From Paracoccus sp. (in: a-proteobacteria) (lineage in GTDB: Bacteria > Pseudomonadota > Alphaproteobacteria > Rhodobacterales > Rhodobacteraceae): a stretch of DNA of 59,876 nt. Location of the stretch: positions 1 through 59,876 of the forward strand of contig JAUNTZ010000015.1 in NCBI GenBank assembly GCA_030538425.1, given 5' to 3'. Both the position numbers and the translations under genes were made by a program. The notes beneath the pieces are model-generated. The model searched no databases. It saw nothing but the letters and a program-made list of their open reading frames with translations, and was not told the origin of the DNA. Positions 18,226 to 26,647 of this stretch are shown here, piece by piece; the first letter of the stretch is position 1; each line of letters starts with the position of its first letter.

Positions 18226-19053
18226 CTACCCCTGCGACGCGCCGTTCTGTTCCGGCTCCTGCGTGACTTTGACCGACACGTCAAGCTGTGCCGCAGCGCC
18301 GCCCAGTGATACCCCGCGCACCGGCGCGGCATCAAGCGCGTCCAGCCCGGAACCCGTGCGCACATAACGATCATCCGGGCAGGTGCCGTTCGAGGGGTCG
18401 AAGCCCACCCAGCCAAGCCCGCCGATATGGATCTCAGCCCAGGCATGGGCGGCCTCATGCGGGGTGCCGTCGGCGCTTGCATGCAGATAGCCCGAGACAT
18501 AGCGCGCCGGCAGATCCCGCAGCCGCGCCACCGCGATCAGCGCATGGGCGTGGTCCTGACAGACGCCTTCGCCCAAGGCCAGCGCCTCGGCGGCGGTGGT
18601 CTGCACGCCGGTCACGCCGGGCGCATATCGGATGGCCGCGCCCACCGCCTCAGACAGGCGATGCGCCAGATCCAGGGGGTCGGCGCCCTGCACGCCCCCC
18701 GCCAGGTCGCGCAGCGCGTCATCGGCTTTGGTGGCCCTTGTGTCGCGCAGATAGACAAGCGGGTTGATCTGTTCGCGATGCCCGCGCAGCACGCCCGCCG
18801 TGTCGGTGGTCTCAACCACGCCCTCGACCCGGATCGGGGCCTGCACGACCGGGCCATGCAGCGTCCAGCTTTGCAGCCAGTCGCCCGCGCCATCACGAAA
18901 ACCCGCGCCCTGTTGCCCGCCCTTGACGTCGATATTCCATGAGACCACCCGCTGCCCGTCATGGACCGAGGCCGTCATGCGCAAGGTCTGCACCACAAAG
19001 CCTGCCGCGCAGTCATAGCGATACAAGGTCTGGTGAATGATCTTCAGCCGCAT
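18226..19053 (-). CDS. transglutaminase-like cysteine protease/amidase of the Anbu operon
   Basis: The 275-aa protein has a bacterial transglutaminase N-terminal domain (MRLKIIHQTLYRYD, WNIDVKGG) and a transglutaminase core. The catalytic Cys lies in GEGVCQDHAHAL (about residue 165), the His in AAHAWAEIH and the Asp in VGFDPSNG. By family knowledge it hydrolyses or transfers peptide/isopeptide bonds. It lies 4 nt after the alpha-E gene and 28 nt before Anbu. The start 19053 (MRLKIIHQ) is the usual family start. Confidence 0.93.
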   Translation of the reverse strand: MRLKIIHQTLYRYDCAAGFVVQTLRMTASVHDGQRVVSWNIDVKGGQQGAGFRDGAGDWLQSWTLHGPVVQAPIRVEGVVETTDTAGVLRGHREQINPLVYLRDTRATKADDALRDLAGGVQGADPLDLAHRLSEAVGAAIRYAPGVTGVQTTAAEALALGEGVCQDHAHALIAVARLRDLPARYVSGYLHASADGTPHEAAHAWAEIHIGGLGWVGFDPSNGTCPDDRYVRTGSGLDALDAAPVRGVSLGGAAAQLDVSVKVTQEPEQNGASQG

Positions 19054-19057
19054 CTGC

Positions 19058-20005
19058 CTAGCCCCGCCCGTGGAAATAATCGTGATCGACAAGATTCGCG
19101 ATCTGGCCGATTTCGTGGATGAAGCCGGTCAGGAACTCATGCAGCCCGTCGTCGAACACGTCCTCAATGCCCAGCGATTGCAGCCGGTTGGCCAGCTTTT
19201 GCGCGCTGTCGCGGGCGGTGGCGGGGACATTGCCGCCGTAACGGGTCGCCAGCATCGACAGATGCCAAAGCGCCTCATTCGCCGCCGAGATCAGCGCGCG
19301 CGGGCTTTCGGCGTTCAGGATCAGAAAATGCGCCACCCGTGAGGCCGAGACATCGCCGCCATAAGCCCAGTGAAACGCCCGATGCGCCGAAAGCGCCCGC
19401 AGGATCACCTGCCATTGGTAATTGTCGAGCTCCGAGCCCACGAACTCCACCCGCGGCAGCAGCACGAAATATTTCACATCCAGCAGCCGCGCGGTGGAAT
19501 CGGCGCGTTCAAGCGCATAGCCCAGCTTCATGAAATGAAAACCGTCGCTGCGCAGCTGGGTCGAGTCAATCGCGCCGCGCACCGTTGCGCCATGCCGCGC
19601 GACCAGATCGGCCAGATCGGCGGCATCCTCATCGCCCTGCTTATAGGCCCGCAAGTCCTGATAGGCGATGTTGAGCGCATCCCAGACAAGCGAGGTCAGC
19701 GCGGTGCGCACGATCCGCCCCGATTCGCGCGCCTTTTCGATGCAGACAATCACCGAGGACGGGTTGTTGCGGTCAAAGAACAGGAACTGTTCCATATTGC
19801 GTTCGTTCACCTCGCCATAATCGCGGGCAAACTGGCCTGCCGCGCCTGATGCGCGCAGCAGGGATTCCCATTCATTGCGATAGCCTTCGGCGGTATTGGG
19901 CAACAGCGTCATGCGCGTGCCGACCTCCAGCAGGCGGGCGGCGGTTTCTGCGCGTTCCAGATGGCGGCCAAGCCAGAACAGATTGGATGCGGTGCGGCTG
20001 AGCAT
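19058..20005 (-). CDS. alpha-E domain protein of the Anbu operon
   Basis: The 315-aa, mainly helical protein begins MLSRTASNLFWLGRHLERAE, the alpha-E (DUF403) signature. Other conserved segments are FLFFDRNNPSSVIVCIEKARE, GMTMRRDAWH-equivalent RSDGFHFMKLGYALERAD and NYQWQVILRALSAHRAF. The biochemical function is unknown; comparative genomics has linked it to an ATP-grasp peptide ligase. It lies 10 nt downstream of that ATP-grasp gene and 4 nt upstream of the transglutaminase gene. Confidence 0.94.
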   Translation of the reverse strand: MLSRTASNLFWLGRHLERAETAARLLEVGTRMTLLPNTAEGYRNEWESLLRASGAAGQFARDYGEVNERNMEQFLFFDRNNPSSVIVCIEKARESGRIVRTALTSLVWDALNIAYQDLRAYKQGDEDAADLADLVARHGATVRGAIDSTQLRSDGFHFMKLGYALERADSTARLLDVKYFVLLPRVEFVGSELDNYQWQVILRALSAHRAFHWAYGGDVSASRVAHFLILNAESPRALISAANEALWHLSMLATRYGGNVPATARDSAQKLANRLQSLGIEDVFDDGLHEFLTGFIHEIGQIANLVDHDYFHGRG

Positions 20006-20015
20006 GTTTTCCCTC

Positions 20016-21422
20016 TTATTCCGACAGAACCCAGGTATCCTTGACACCCCCGCCCTGAGACGAGTTGACCACCAAAGATCCCTCACGCAGGGCCACGCGG
20101 GTCAAGCCGCCCGGCACCAGCTCGATCCGTTCACCGCACAGGCAGAACGGGCGCAAATCGACATGGCGCGGCGCGATGCCCTCATCGACAAAGGTCGGTG
20201 AGGTGGACAGCGCCAGCGTGGGCTGCGCGATGTAATTGCCGGGGTCCGCCTCGATTTTTGCGCGAAACTCCTCGATCTCGGCCTTGCTGGCGCGGGGGCC
20301 GACCAGCATTCCATAGCCGCCCGAACCGTGAACCTCTTTCACCACCAGTTCGGGCAGGTTCGCCATGACATGCTTGTAGTCATCCTCTTTCCACAGCGTC
20401 CATGTCGGCACATTTTTCAGGATCGGCTCTTCGCCCAGATAAAAGCGGACCATCTCAGGCACAAAGGTATAGATCGCCTTGTCATCGGCCACGCCCGCGC
20501 CCGGGGCCGAACAGATTGAGACGCCGCCCGCGCGATAGACATCCATCAGCCCCGGCACGCCCAGCATGGAATCGGGGCGGAAGGTCAGCGGATCAAGGAA
20601 ATCATCGTCGATCCGGCGGTAGATCACATCGACGCGCTTTGGCCCCTCGGTCGTGCGCATGAAGACGAACTCACCATCGACGAACAGATCGGTGCCCTCC
20701 ACCAGCTCAACCCCCATCAGGTTCGCAAGGAAAGAGTGTTCGTAATAGGCGCTGTTGAAATGGCCGGGCGTCAGGATCGCCACCGTGGGCCGCCCGTCGC
20801 ACTTCGCGGGCGCCACCGATGCCAGAGTGCGGCGCAGCAGTTCGGGATATTGCTCGACCGGCTCAATCTGGCTGCCCCGGAAGAGTTCGGGGAACATGCG
20901 CATCATGATCTCACGGTTTTCCAGCATGTAAGAGACGCCCGAGGGGGTGCGGCAGTTGTCTTCGAGCACGAAGAACTCATCGCGGCCGGTGCGCACAAGG
21001 TCGATGCCGATAATGTGGCTATAGACCCCGCGCGGCGGCACGAAGCCCACCACCGCCTTTTCATAGGCCGCGTTACCATAGACCAGACGCGCCGGGATGC
21101 GGCCCGCGCGGATGATCTCACCGCGCCCGTAAACATCGCGCAAAAAGGCGTTGAGCGCGCGGGCGCGCTGCTTGATCCCGCGTTCCAGCCTGCGCCATTC
21201 GCCTTGCGTGAACACGCGCGGCATCATGTCGAAGGGGATCAGCCGGTCAGGGTCGCCACCCTCGCCGTAAACCGCGAAGGTGATGCCGATGCGGCGGAAC
21301 AGCGCCTCGGCCTCGGCCTGTTTCATCTGGCGCAGATCGGCGGGCATCTTGTCCACCCATTGCGACAGGTTGCGGTAGGGCTCGCGCACCCGGTCGCCGT
21401 CATACATTTCGTTGTAATACAT
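20016..21422 (-). CDS. circularly permuted ATP-grasp protein
   Basis: The 468-aa protein starts MYYNEMYDGDRVREPY, the common start of this family. Conserved blocks include PFDMMPRVFTQGEWRRLERG, FFVLEDNCRTPSGVSYMLENR, LTPGHFNSAYYEHSFLA, IYRRIDDDFLDPLTF, VVKEVHGSGGYGML and RHVDLRPFCLCGE. Members are predicted peptide (amide) ligases that may add short peptides to a target or make a small peptide. It heads the operon ATP-grasp, alpha-E, transglutaminase, Anbu. A much longer in-frame extension to 22121 overlaps the transglycosylase gene and is rejected. The promoter must lie in the 204-nt divergent region 21423-21626. Confidence 0.95.
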   Translation of the reverse strand: MYYNEMYDGDRVREPYRNLSQWVDKMPADLRQMKQAEAEALFRRIGITFAVYGEGGDPDRLIPFDMMPRVFTQGEWRRLERGIKQRARALNAFLRDVYGRGEIIRAGRIPARLVYGNAAYEKAVVGFVPPRGVYSHIIGIDLVRTGRDEFFVLEDNCRTPSGVSYMLENREIMMRMFPELFRGSQIEPVEQYPELLRRTLASVAPAKCDGRPTVAILTPGHFNSAYYEHSFLANLMGVELVEGTDLFVDGEFVFMRTTEGPKRVDVIYRRIDDDFLDPLTFRPDSMLGVPGLMDVYRAGGVSICSAPGAGVADDKAIYTFVPEMVRFYLGEEPILKNVPTWTLWKEDDYKHVMANLPELVVKEVHGSGGYGMLVGPRASKAEIEEFRAKIEADPGNYIAQPTLALSTSPTFVDEGIAPRHVDLRPFCLCGERIELVPGGLTRVALREGSLVVNSSQGGGVKDTWVLSE

Positions 21423-21626
21423 CAATCCCTCATCACGCGCGGCCCGACATGCCAGTCTTGTGACAAAACAGACCAAATTCCCGCAAAGTTCCGGTTTTGC
21501 GCGGCAAAAACATATCAACCCGCGCCGGATTGCCCGCAAATCGGGCAGATCCGCCCGTGACCGCTTTGTGAGTTTCGCGCCGCGTCCGAATCCTCTAGAC
21601 TGTGCAAAAATAAACGAGAGGGCAGA

Positions 21627-22238
21627 ATGAACAGGTTTCTCAAGCTGGCCGTGCTGTGTCTGGTCGCGTCCTGCGGCAGCGGCGGCGGCAATTTCTCGGC
21701 CCCGCGCGATCTGGAAAACGCCTGCGCCATTGTCGCGGAACGTCCCGCCTATTGGCGCGCGATGCAGGCGACCGAGCGGCGTTGGGGCGTGCCGGTGCAT
21801 GTGCAGATGGCGACGATCCATCAGGAATCGCGCTTTGTGGGCGATGCGCGGACGCCGCATCAATATGCGTTGGGGGTGATCCCGATCGGGCGGCAAAGCT
21901 CGGCCTTTGGTTACAGTCAGGCGCTTGACGGGACATGGGACGAATATGTCCAGCAGACCGGCAACCGCCGCGCCCGGCGCGACAATATCAACAGCGCCAC
22001 CGATTTCATGGGCTGGTATATGGACGGCACCACGCGCCAGTTGGGGATCTCCAAATGGGATGCGCGCAACCAGTATCTGGCCTATCATGAGGGCCGGGGC
22101 GGATACCGGCGGGGCAGCCATAACAGCAAGCCCTGGCTGTTGACGGTGGCCAGCCGGGTGGAGGCGCGCTCGCGCATGTATCAGCAGCAGCTGATCGCCT
22201 GCGGACGGGTCCGGGCGCCGCTTGGGCCGGTGTTTTAG
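21627..22238 (+). CDS. lytic transglycosylase-type lipoprotein
   Basis: The 203-aa protein starts MNRFLKLAVLCLVASCGSGG, a lipoprotein signal with lipobox LVASC, so it is likely anchored in the outer membrane. The catalytic-type motif MATIHQESRFVGDA holds the Glu of SLT-domain lytic transglycosylases. AFGYSQALDGTWDEYVQQTG and YLAYHEGRGGY follow, as in the TraH/SLT_3 group. It would cleave glycan strands in peptidoglycan. The SD GAGAGGG lies 7-8 nt before the ATG. It is transcribed divergently from the Anbu operon. Confidence 0.88.
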   Translation: MNRFLKLAVLCLVASCGSGGGNFSAPRDLENACAIVAERPAYWRAMQATERRWGVPVHVQMATIHQESRFVGDARTPHQYALGVIPIGRQSSAFGYSQALDGTWDEYVQQTGNRRARRDNINSATDFMGWYMDGTTRQLGISKWDARNQYLAYHEGRGGYRRGSHNSKPWLLTVASRVEARSRMYQQQLIACGRVRAPLGPVF

Positions 22239-22248
22239 GGCGAAAGCG

Positions 22249-22291
22249 CCGGGGCTGCGCCCCGGACCCCCGAGTATTTCGGCACAGAAGA
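22249..22291 (+). repeat. 3'-UTR element copy 2 (downstream of the transglycosylase gene)
   Basis: Starting about 10 nt after the stop, a GC hairpin (CCGGGGCTGCGCCCCGG) is followed by ACCCCCGAGTATTTCGGCAC and AGAAGAA. The tail matches the [GA]TATTT-N4/5-ACA[AG]AAGA core seen after mtaB and serC. Similar tracts are frequent after genes in Rhodobacteraceae in my general experience; their role is unclear. Confidence 0.55.
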
Positions 22292-22322
22292 AGGCGGCGC
22301 CCGGTCAGGGACGCCGCCTTTT
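22291..22322. terminator. bidirectional terminator between the transglycosylase gene and lolA
   Basis: AAGGCGGCG (22291-22299) pairs with CGCCGCCTT (22312-22320) around a 12-nt loop, followed by TT on the plus strand. The two flanking genes converge here (stop at 22238 and stop at 22341), so it can serve both. Confidence 0.8.
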
Positions 22323-22340
22323 CAGTGCTCTGCCCGCGGA

Positions 22341-22934
22341 TCAGCGGCGGTTGATTTCATTGGTGATGTTGAACCGCGATGCGGGGATTGAGCCACCCTG
22401 CGACAGCTCACCCAAGATCACCGTGGTGCGGGTGCCGGTGTCGTCGGTGACGACCCATTGGCGCAGCTGCGTCGGCCCGCCGGTGAACACCATCTGGATA
22501 TTGCCATATTGCGGGTTGGCGGGGTCCTGGGCGGTCACGACGGTGGTGTTGTCACGCTCGGCATGGTTGGTCACCATATTGGCCGTGCCAAGGTTCACGT
22601 TCGGCGCCAGAATGATCGACAGCGGCGTGCGGTCCAGCGGGTATTGCTGCGGCGGCTGGTTCGAGCGGCCATCGAACACCGCGACCTGCCCGCCCGAGGC
22701 CAGCACAAGCGAGTTGTCGTTGTTATATTCGAACCGGACACGGCCCGGACGGTGAATATAGACCGTGCCGGTCTGGATCGAGCCATCGGCGTTCACCTGC
22801 GTGAAAGGCGCGGTCACGGTGGTCAGACCGTTGAGATAGTTCGAGAGAGCGTTGAGGGAAATTCTCTCGGCCGCTGCGGGGACCGCAAGGGCGAGGGCGA
22901 GGACGGGCGCAAGAGCGAAAGAGAGTATTTTCAT
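22341..22934 (-). CDS. lolA: outer-membrane lipoprotein carrier protein LolA
   Basis: The 197-aa protein has a signal peptide (MKILSFALAPVLALALAVPAAA) and the LolA core: LNALSNYLNGLTTVTAPFTQV, GTVYIHRPGRVRFEYNNDN and VFDGRSNQPPQQYPLDRTPL. It ferries lipoproteins across the periplasm from LolCDE to the outer membrane. It stands alone between a convergent terminator and the decayed repeat array upstream. Confidence 0.93.
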   Translation of the reverse strand: MKILSFALAPVLALALAVPAAAERISLNALSNYLNGLTTVTAPFTQVNADGSIQTGTVYIHRPGRVRFEYNNDNSLVLASGGQVAVFDGRSNQPPQQYPLDRTPLSIILAPNVNLGTANMVTNHAERDNTTVVTAQDPANPQYGNIQMVFTGGPTQLRQWVVTDDTGTRTTVILGELSQGGSIPASRFNITNEINRR

Positions 22935-23069
22935 GGCTCCGTTATGGCAGGCTTTCCAAACACTTGCACATCACGACTTGCGGATGCGGCTGTGTTGAAA
23001 CGCGCACGCAGGTGTGAGCGTTCCGAAACATTAACGATAGAGCTGGGTGATGGTGGTTGGGGGCGAGGG

Positions 23070-23548
23070 GCTGTTTAGGGACGGTAAAGCCTTGATCTCG
23101 GTGGGGGCGCGGACGAGCGTTCCCGATTGTTCACCGGGCGTTGGGTGTGCTTTGTCACGGCATAATGAAGGGCAGTTCCGCGCGGGTGCCCAAGCGCTGA
23201 GACGGTAAGTCCGAGGCCGATAAAAGATTGATCTGGAAGGAGGTTCTGAGCGACCTGCGGGCGACAAGGCGTCTTCATCCATGGCAAGCCGGATCAGCGG
23301 CGGTTCAACAAACTGCCCGCGAATCTCCCGTCCAAATCGGCAATGCCCTTGATCTCGATGGGGTTGCCCGAGGGGTCGCGGAAGAAAACGGCGATTGCTG
23401 GCGTGGCAAACCGGGCCAGCGCCCCCTCTTATTGCGCGAAGATACCATCCCAATCGGCAATAACCCTGATTTAGCCGGGATCGCCGGATGGGGCCGCGAA
23501 GAACAGGGCTGTTTAAGGTGTGACAAGCCGGAACAGCACCTCCCCACC
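23070..23548 (-). pseudogene. tandem decayed copies of the VOC gene's 3' end
   Basis: The ~610-nt stretch between lolA (start 22934) and the VOC gene (stop 23549) holds no intact gene. The sequence encoding the VOC C-terminus recurs with starts of its TTGATCTCG landmark at 23586 (true gene), 23466, 23349, and more weakly 23228 and 23092. Spacings are 120, 117, 121 and 136 bp. In the VOC frame the 23349 copy still reads FFRDPSGNPIEIKGIADLDG, while the 23466 copy has a stop inside. Each unit ends with a variant of GCAAGCCGGATCAGC. The array extends in the 3' direction of the VOC gene and looks like a decaying terminal amplification. Confidence 0.85.
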
Positions 23549-23962
23549 CTACCGCGCGAAAATCCCGTCCCAGTCCGCAAAGCCCTTGATCTCGATGGGA
23601 TTTCCCGAGGGGTCGCGGAAGAACATCGTGGATTGCTCGCCCGGCTGGCCGGCGAAGCGGGTTTGCGGCGGCAGGATGAAATCGACCCCGGCGGCGGTCA
23701 GGCGGTCGGCCAGGGCCTGCCAGTCGGCTTGTCGCATGACCAGCCCAAGATGCGGCATCGGCACCATGTGATCGCCGACCTTGCCGGTGTTTGTGGTGGC
23801 AAAGGGCTCGCCCAGATGCAGGCTGATCTGATGGCCGAAGAAGTCGAAATCGACCCATGTATCGGTGCTGCGCCCCTCGACCGCGCCCAGAACGCCGCCG
23901 TAAAAGCGCCGCGCCGCGTCCAGGTCGGTGACGTGATAGGCCAGATGAAACCGCGTTTCCAT
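23549..23962 (-). CDS. VOC (glyoxalase/bleomycin-resistance) family protein
   Basis: The 137-aa protein begins METRFHLAYHVTDLDAARRFYGGVLG and contains the mid VOC beta-alpha-beta pattern (WVDFDFFGHQISLHLGE) and the second half ending FFRDPSGNPIEIKGFADW. Conserved metal-site candidates are His8/His10-like residues in the first strand, H in SLHL, and Glu in PIEIKG. The substrate is unknown; relatives are annotated as glyoxalase or dioxygenase-like. The start at 23962 is preferred over an in-frame start at 24028 that would enter the upstream terminator. Its 3' end was the source of the array downstream. Confidence 0.88.
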   Translation of the reverse strand: METRFHLAYHVTDLDAARRFYGGVLGAVEGRSTDTWVDFDFFGHQISLHLGEPFATTNTGKVGDHMVPMPHLGLVMRQADWQALADRLTAAGVDFILPPQTRFAGQPGEQSTMFFRDPSGNPIEIKGFADWDGIFAR

Positions 23963-23988
23963 GATCCCCCCTGATCGTTGAAAGAGGA

Positions 23989-24013
23989 CAGGCCCCGGTT
24001 GCGCCGGGGCCTG
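23989..24013 (-). terminator. strong hairpin between mcl1 and the VOC gene
   Basis: CAGGCCCCGG (23989-23998) pairs perfectly with CCGGGGCCTG (24004-24013) around a 5-nt loop. On the minus strand it follows the mcl1 stop (24074) by about 60 nt and is followed by a pyrimidine-rich CCTCTTTC, consistent with an intrinsic terminator of mcl1. Confidence 0.7.
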
Positions 24014-24073
24014 CCTCTCCTCCCGCATCGGGCGCGCGGCCTCCCCGCCTGGCGCCCTGCGTATTCCGCCCTG

Positions 24074-25030
24074 TCAGGCCGAGATCAACTCTGCCTGTCT
24101 CACGATCACTTCTGCCTGACGAATGGACGCGATGTCAACCAGTCTACCTTTGTATACCGTGGCCCCCGCGCCGGTTTTTTGCGCCTGCTCCATGGCGGCG
24201 AGGATTTCGCGAGCCTCGGCCACGGCCTCAGCCGAGGGCGAAAAGACCGCATTCGCCAATGCGACCTGTTTCGGGTGGATCGCCCATTTACCAACCATGC
24301 CAAGCGTGGCCGAGCGCAGCGCCTGCGCGCGGAAGCCCTCATCATCGCTGAAATCGCCGAACGGGCCGTCCACCGGCAGCACGCCATGGGTGCGGCAGGC
24401 GGCGACGATGGCGGCCTGCGCCCAGTGCCACGGATCGGACCAGTATTTCGCGCCCTCATGCGCCATATAGTAATTCGCCTGCGTCCCACCGATGCCGGTC
24501 GTGGCCATGCCCATGCTGGCGGCGAAATCGGCAGCGCCAAGGCTCATCGCCTCAAGCCGGGGCGAGGCGGCGGCGATCTCCTCGACATGGGAAATGCCCG
24601 CAGCACTTTCGATAATCACCTCAAACGCGATGCGCTTGCCGCGGCCCTTTGCGGCCTCGATGGCGGTCACAAGCGCGTCCACGGCGTAAAGATCCGCCGC
24701 GCAGCCGACCTTGGGGATCATGATCTGGTCCAGCCGTTCCGAGGCGTTTTCCAGCAGGTCCACAACGTCGCGATACCAATAGGGCGTGTCCAGCCCGTTG
24801 ATGCGCACCGACAGGGTCTTGTCGCCCCAATCGACATCGCCAATCGCCTGAATGATGTTCTTGCGGGCCTGTTCCTTGCCGTCCGGCGCGACCGAATCCT
24901 CAAGATCAAGGTTGATGACATCCGCCGCCGAGCCGGCCATTTTCTCAAAAATCGCGGGACGCGAGCCGGGGCCGAAAAGCTGACAGCGGTTCAGGCGGGC
25001 GGGTGCGGCGGGTTGGGTGCGAAAGGACAT
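24074..25030 (-). CDS. mcl1: L-malyl-CoA / beta-methylmalyl-CoA lyase
   Basis: Cleaves (S)-malyl-CoA to acetyl-CoA and glyoxylate and beta-methylmalyl-CoA to propionyl-CoA and glyoxylate, steps of the ethylmalonyl-CoA pathway for C2 growth. At 318 aa it has the length known for the Rhodobacter enzyme. Signatures of the HpcH/HpaI-CitE fold are CQLFGPGSRPAIFEKM, DVINLDLEDSVAPDGKEQAR, IMIPKVGCAADLYAVDALV, IAFEVIIESAAGI and MVGKWAIHPKQVALAN. Mg2+ would be held by Glu and Asp in EDSVAP and IESAAG-type loops. It is divergent from the aminotransferase gene across a 150-nt gap. Confidence 0.95.
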   Translation of the reverse strand: MSFRTQPAAPARLNRCQLFGPGSRPAIFEKMAGSAADVINLDLEDSVAPDGKEQARKNIIQAIGDVDWGDKTLSVRINGLDTPYWYRDVVDLLENASERLDQIMIPKVGCAADLYAVDALVTAIEAAKGRGKRIAFEVIIESAAGISHVEEIAAASPRLEAMSLGAADFAASMGMATTGIGGTQANYYMAHEGAKYWSDPWHWAQAAIVAACRTHGVLPVDGPFGDFSDDEGFRAQALRSATLGMVGKWAIHPKQVALANAVFSPSAEAVAEAREILAAMEQAQKTGAGATVYKGRLVDIASIRQAEVIVRQAELISA

Positions 25031-25180
25031 CAGGGCCTCGGCAAGTATGTTTCAATTCCGTTGCCGTCAGGGTTAGATTATTGCCGCGCCTGCATCAAGC
25101 CCTTTTGCAAGCGCAGCATCAGCGGCTTGACGCGCCACGCATCGCGGCGCAAACCTGCGCCAAGCATCACAGGAGCCATC

Positions 25181-26041
25181 ATGTCGCGCATCGTCTATGT
25201 CAACGGCCAGTATCTTCCCGAGGATCAGGCCACCGTCTCGGTCTTTGATCGCGGTTTCGTCATGGGTGATGCGGTTTATGAGGTGACAAGCGTGCTGGAC
25301 GGCAAGCTGATCGACTTTGCGGGCCATCTGGCGAGGCTTCAGCGGTCACTGGGTGAGTTGGGCATCCGTAATCCACATTCGGACGACGAATGGCTGGCGC
25401 TTCACCGCGAGATGGTCGCCCGGAACGAGATCCATCACGGCATGGTCTATTTGCAGGTCAGCCGGGGCAATGGCGGCGACCGCGATTTCGTCTATCCGGC
25501 ACAGGATACGCCGCCGACAGTGGTGCTTTACACCTGGCAAAAGCCGCAATTGATCGACAATCCGGCCGCTGAAACGGGCTGGAAAATCTGCACCCTGCCC
25601 GATCTGCGTTGGGCGCGCCGCGACATCAAGACGGTGCAACTGCTCTATCCCTCGATGGCCAAGATGGAGGCCAAGGCCAAGGGCTGCGATGATGCCTGGC
25701 TGGTCGAGGACGGGCTGGTGACGGAGGGCACGTCGAACAACGCCTATATCGTCAAGGATGGTGCGATCATCACGCGGGCCTTGTCGAATGAGATCCTGCA
25801 CGGCATCACCCGCGCCGCCGTGCTGCGCTTCGCGCGTGAGGCGCAGATGACGGTCGAGGAACGCAGCTTTGCCCCCGATGAGGCCCGCGCGGCGGATGAG
25901 GCCTTCGTGACCTCGGCCTCGGCCTTTGTCATGCCGGTGGTCGAGATCGACGGCACCCGCGTCGGTGACGGCACCCCCGGCCCGGTCACCCGCCGCCTGC
26001 GCGAGATCTATATCGAAGAGATGCGCAAGGCGGCGATCTGA
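25181..26041 (+). CDS. class IV aminotransferase, D-amino-acid transaminase type
   Basis: A 286-aa fold-type IV PLP enzyme. Motifs are SVFDRGFVMGDAVYEVT near the N-terminus, the PLP lysine region in RRDIKTVQLLYPSMAKMEAKAKG, EGTSNNAYIVKDG and NEILHGITRAAVL. The N-terminal half suits D-alanine transaminase or an (R)-amine/branched-chain transaminase; specificity cannot be fixed by eye. ATG 25181 follows AGGAG by 6 nt. Upstream in-frame sequence is intergenic and belongs to the mcl1 promoter region. Confidence 0.9.
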   Translation: MSRIVYVNGQYLPEDQATVSVFDRGFVMGDAVYEVTSVLDGKLIDFAGHLARLQRSLGELGIRNPHSDDEWLALHREMVARNEIHHGMVYLQVSRGNGGDRDFVYPAQDTPPTVVLYTWQKPQLIDNPAAETGWKICTLPDLRWARRDIKTVQLLYPSMAKMEAKAKGCDDAWLVEDGLVTEGTSNNAYIVKDGAIITRALSNEILHGITRAAVLRFAREAQMTVEERSFAPDEARAADEAFVTSASAFVMPVVEIDGTRVGDGTPGPVTRRLREIYIEEMRKAAI

Positions 26042-26132
26042 CAGCGGGGCCGAGCCAGGGTTGCGCCGAAGCCGTGCCGGGGACGCTTCGCCCTCCTCAG
26101 CTATGCGGACGAAGCGGACGGTCGCCCTGTCT

Positions 26133-26567
26133 TCACCGATGACGAATTGGCTTGCGCCGCAGCCTCCCGCGCGGATCAAGCTCACGCACACGACGGGCCG
26201 GGACACCCTGATAATCAGTTTCAGCAACCCGCCCGGAACTGTCCTCAATGACCAGCGTAAACCATGGCATGATCAGATCAGCATGAAAGACGGCCAGCGC
26301 TGCCCGGCAGTCTTTTCTCTCGAAGCCTTTCGACCGACTGAGGCGATCAAACTCTTTCGGGATAAGCATGACCGCTGATGCCAGATCAGAGGATGGTGTT
26401 CCGACAACCACGATGCCGTTCAACAGGTCGATGGTCAAAATGCCACTCTCCGAACGCCCGGCATCTTCATAGACGCGCAAATCGTAGAAGCCCGTCATCA
26501 AGCTGACCCCACAGGCCAGCGAGTCGGCAATACTGTGGGCGACAGACCTAATATCATCATGCTTCAT
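26133..26567 (-). CDS. unrecognised 144-aa protein
   Basis: I do not recognise this protein. From ATG 26567 it reads MKHDDIRSVAHSIADSLACG; an in-frame start at 26621 is possible. It has no signal peptide or membrane segment. The middle is a mixed alpha/beta region (GILTIDLLNGIVVVGTPSSD), and the C-terminus is Arg-rich (RRVRELDPRGRLRRKPIRHR). Base composition is visibly poorer in GC and codon choice less biased than in its neighbours. A 48-nt inverted repeat lies about 80 nt upstream. This suggests acquisition by transfer or a fast-evolving gene; that it is a real gene is likely but not certain. Confidence 0.55.
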   Translation of the reverse strand: MKHDDIRSVAHSIADSLACGVSLMTGFYDLRVYEDAGRSESGILTIDLLNGIVVVGTPSSDLASAVMLIPKEFDRLSRSKGFERKDCRAALAVFHADLIMPWFTLVIEDSSGRVAETDYQGVPARRVRELDPRGRLRRKPIRHR

Positions 26568-26647
26568 CAAATTTCTCGTGTGCCCAATCGGTAAAATAGA
26601 GGTATACCGACCGTCCGCCATGGGTTCAAACCTACGGCACCCGCAGG

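Noticed and set aside
21423-22121. N-terminal extension of the ATP-grasp frame
   Set aside because: It is antisense to the transglycosylase gene and the family begins at MYYNEMYDGD (21422).
23031-23858. A 275-codon open frame on the minus strand across the VOC gene and the repeat array
   Set aside because: It is in another frame than the VOC domain, shows the shifted repeat as Arg/Pro-rich sequence, and has no start context. It is open only because GC-rich repeats lack stops.
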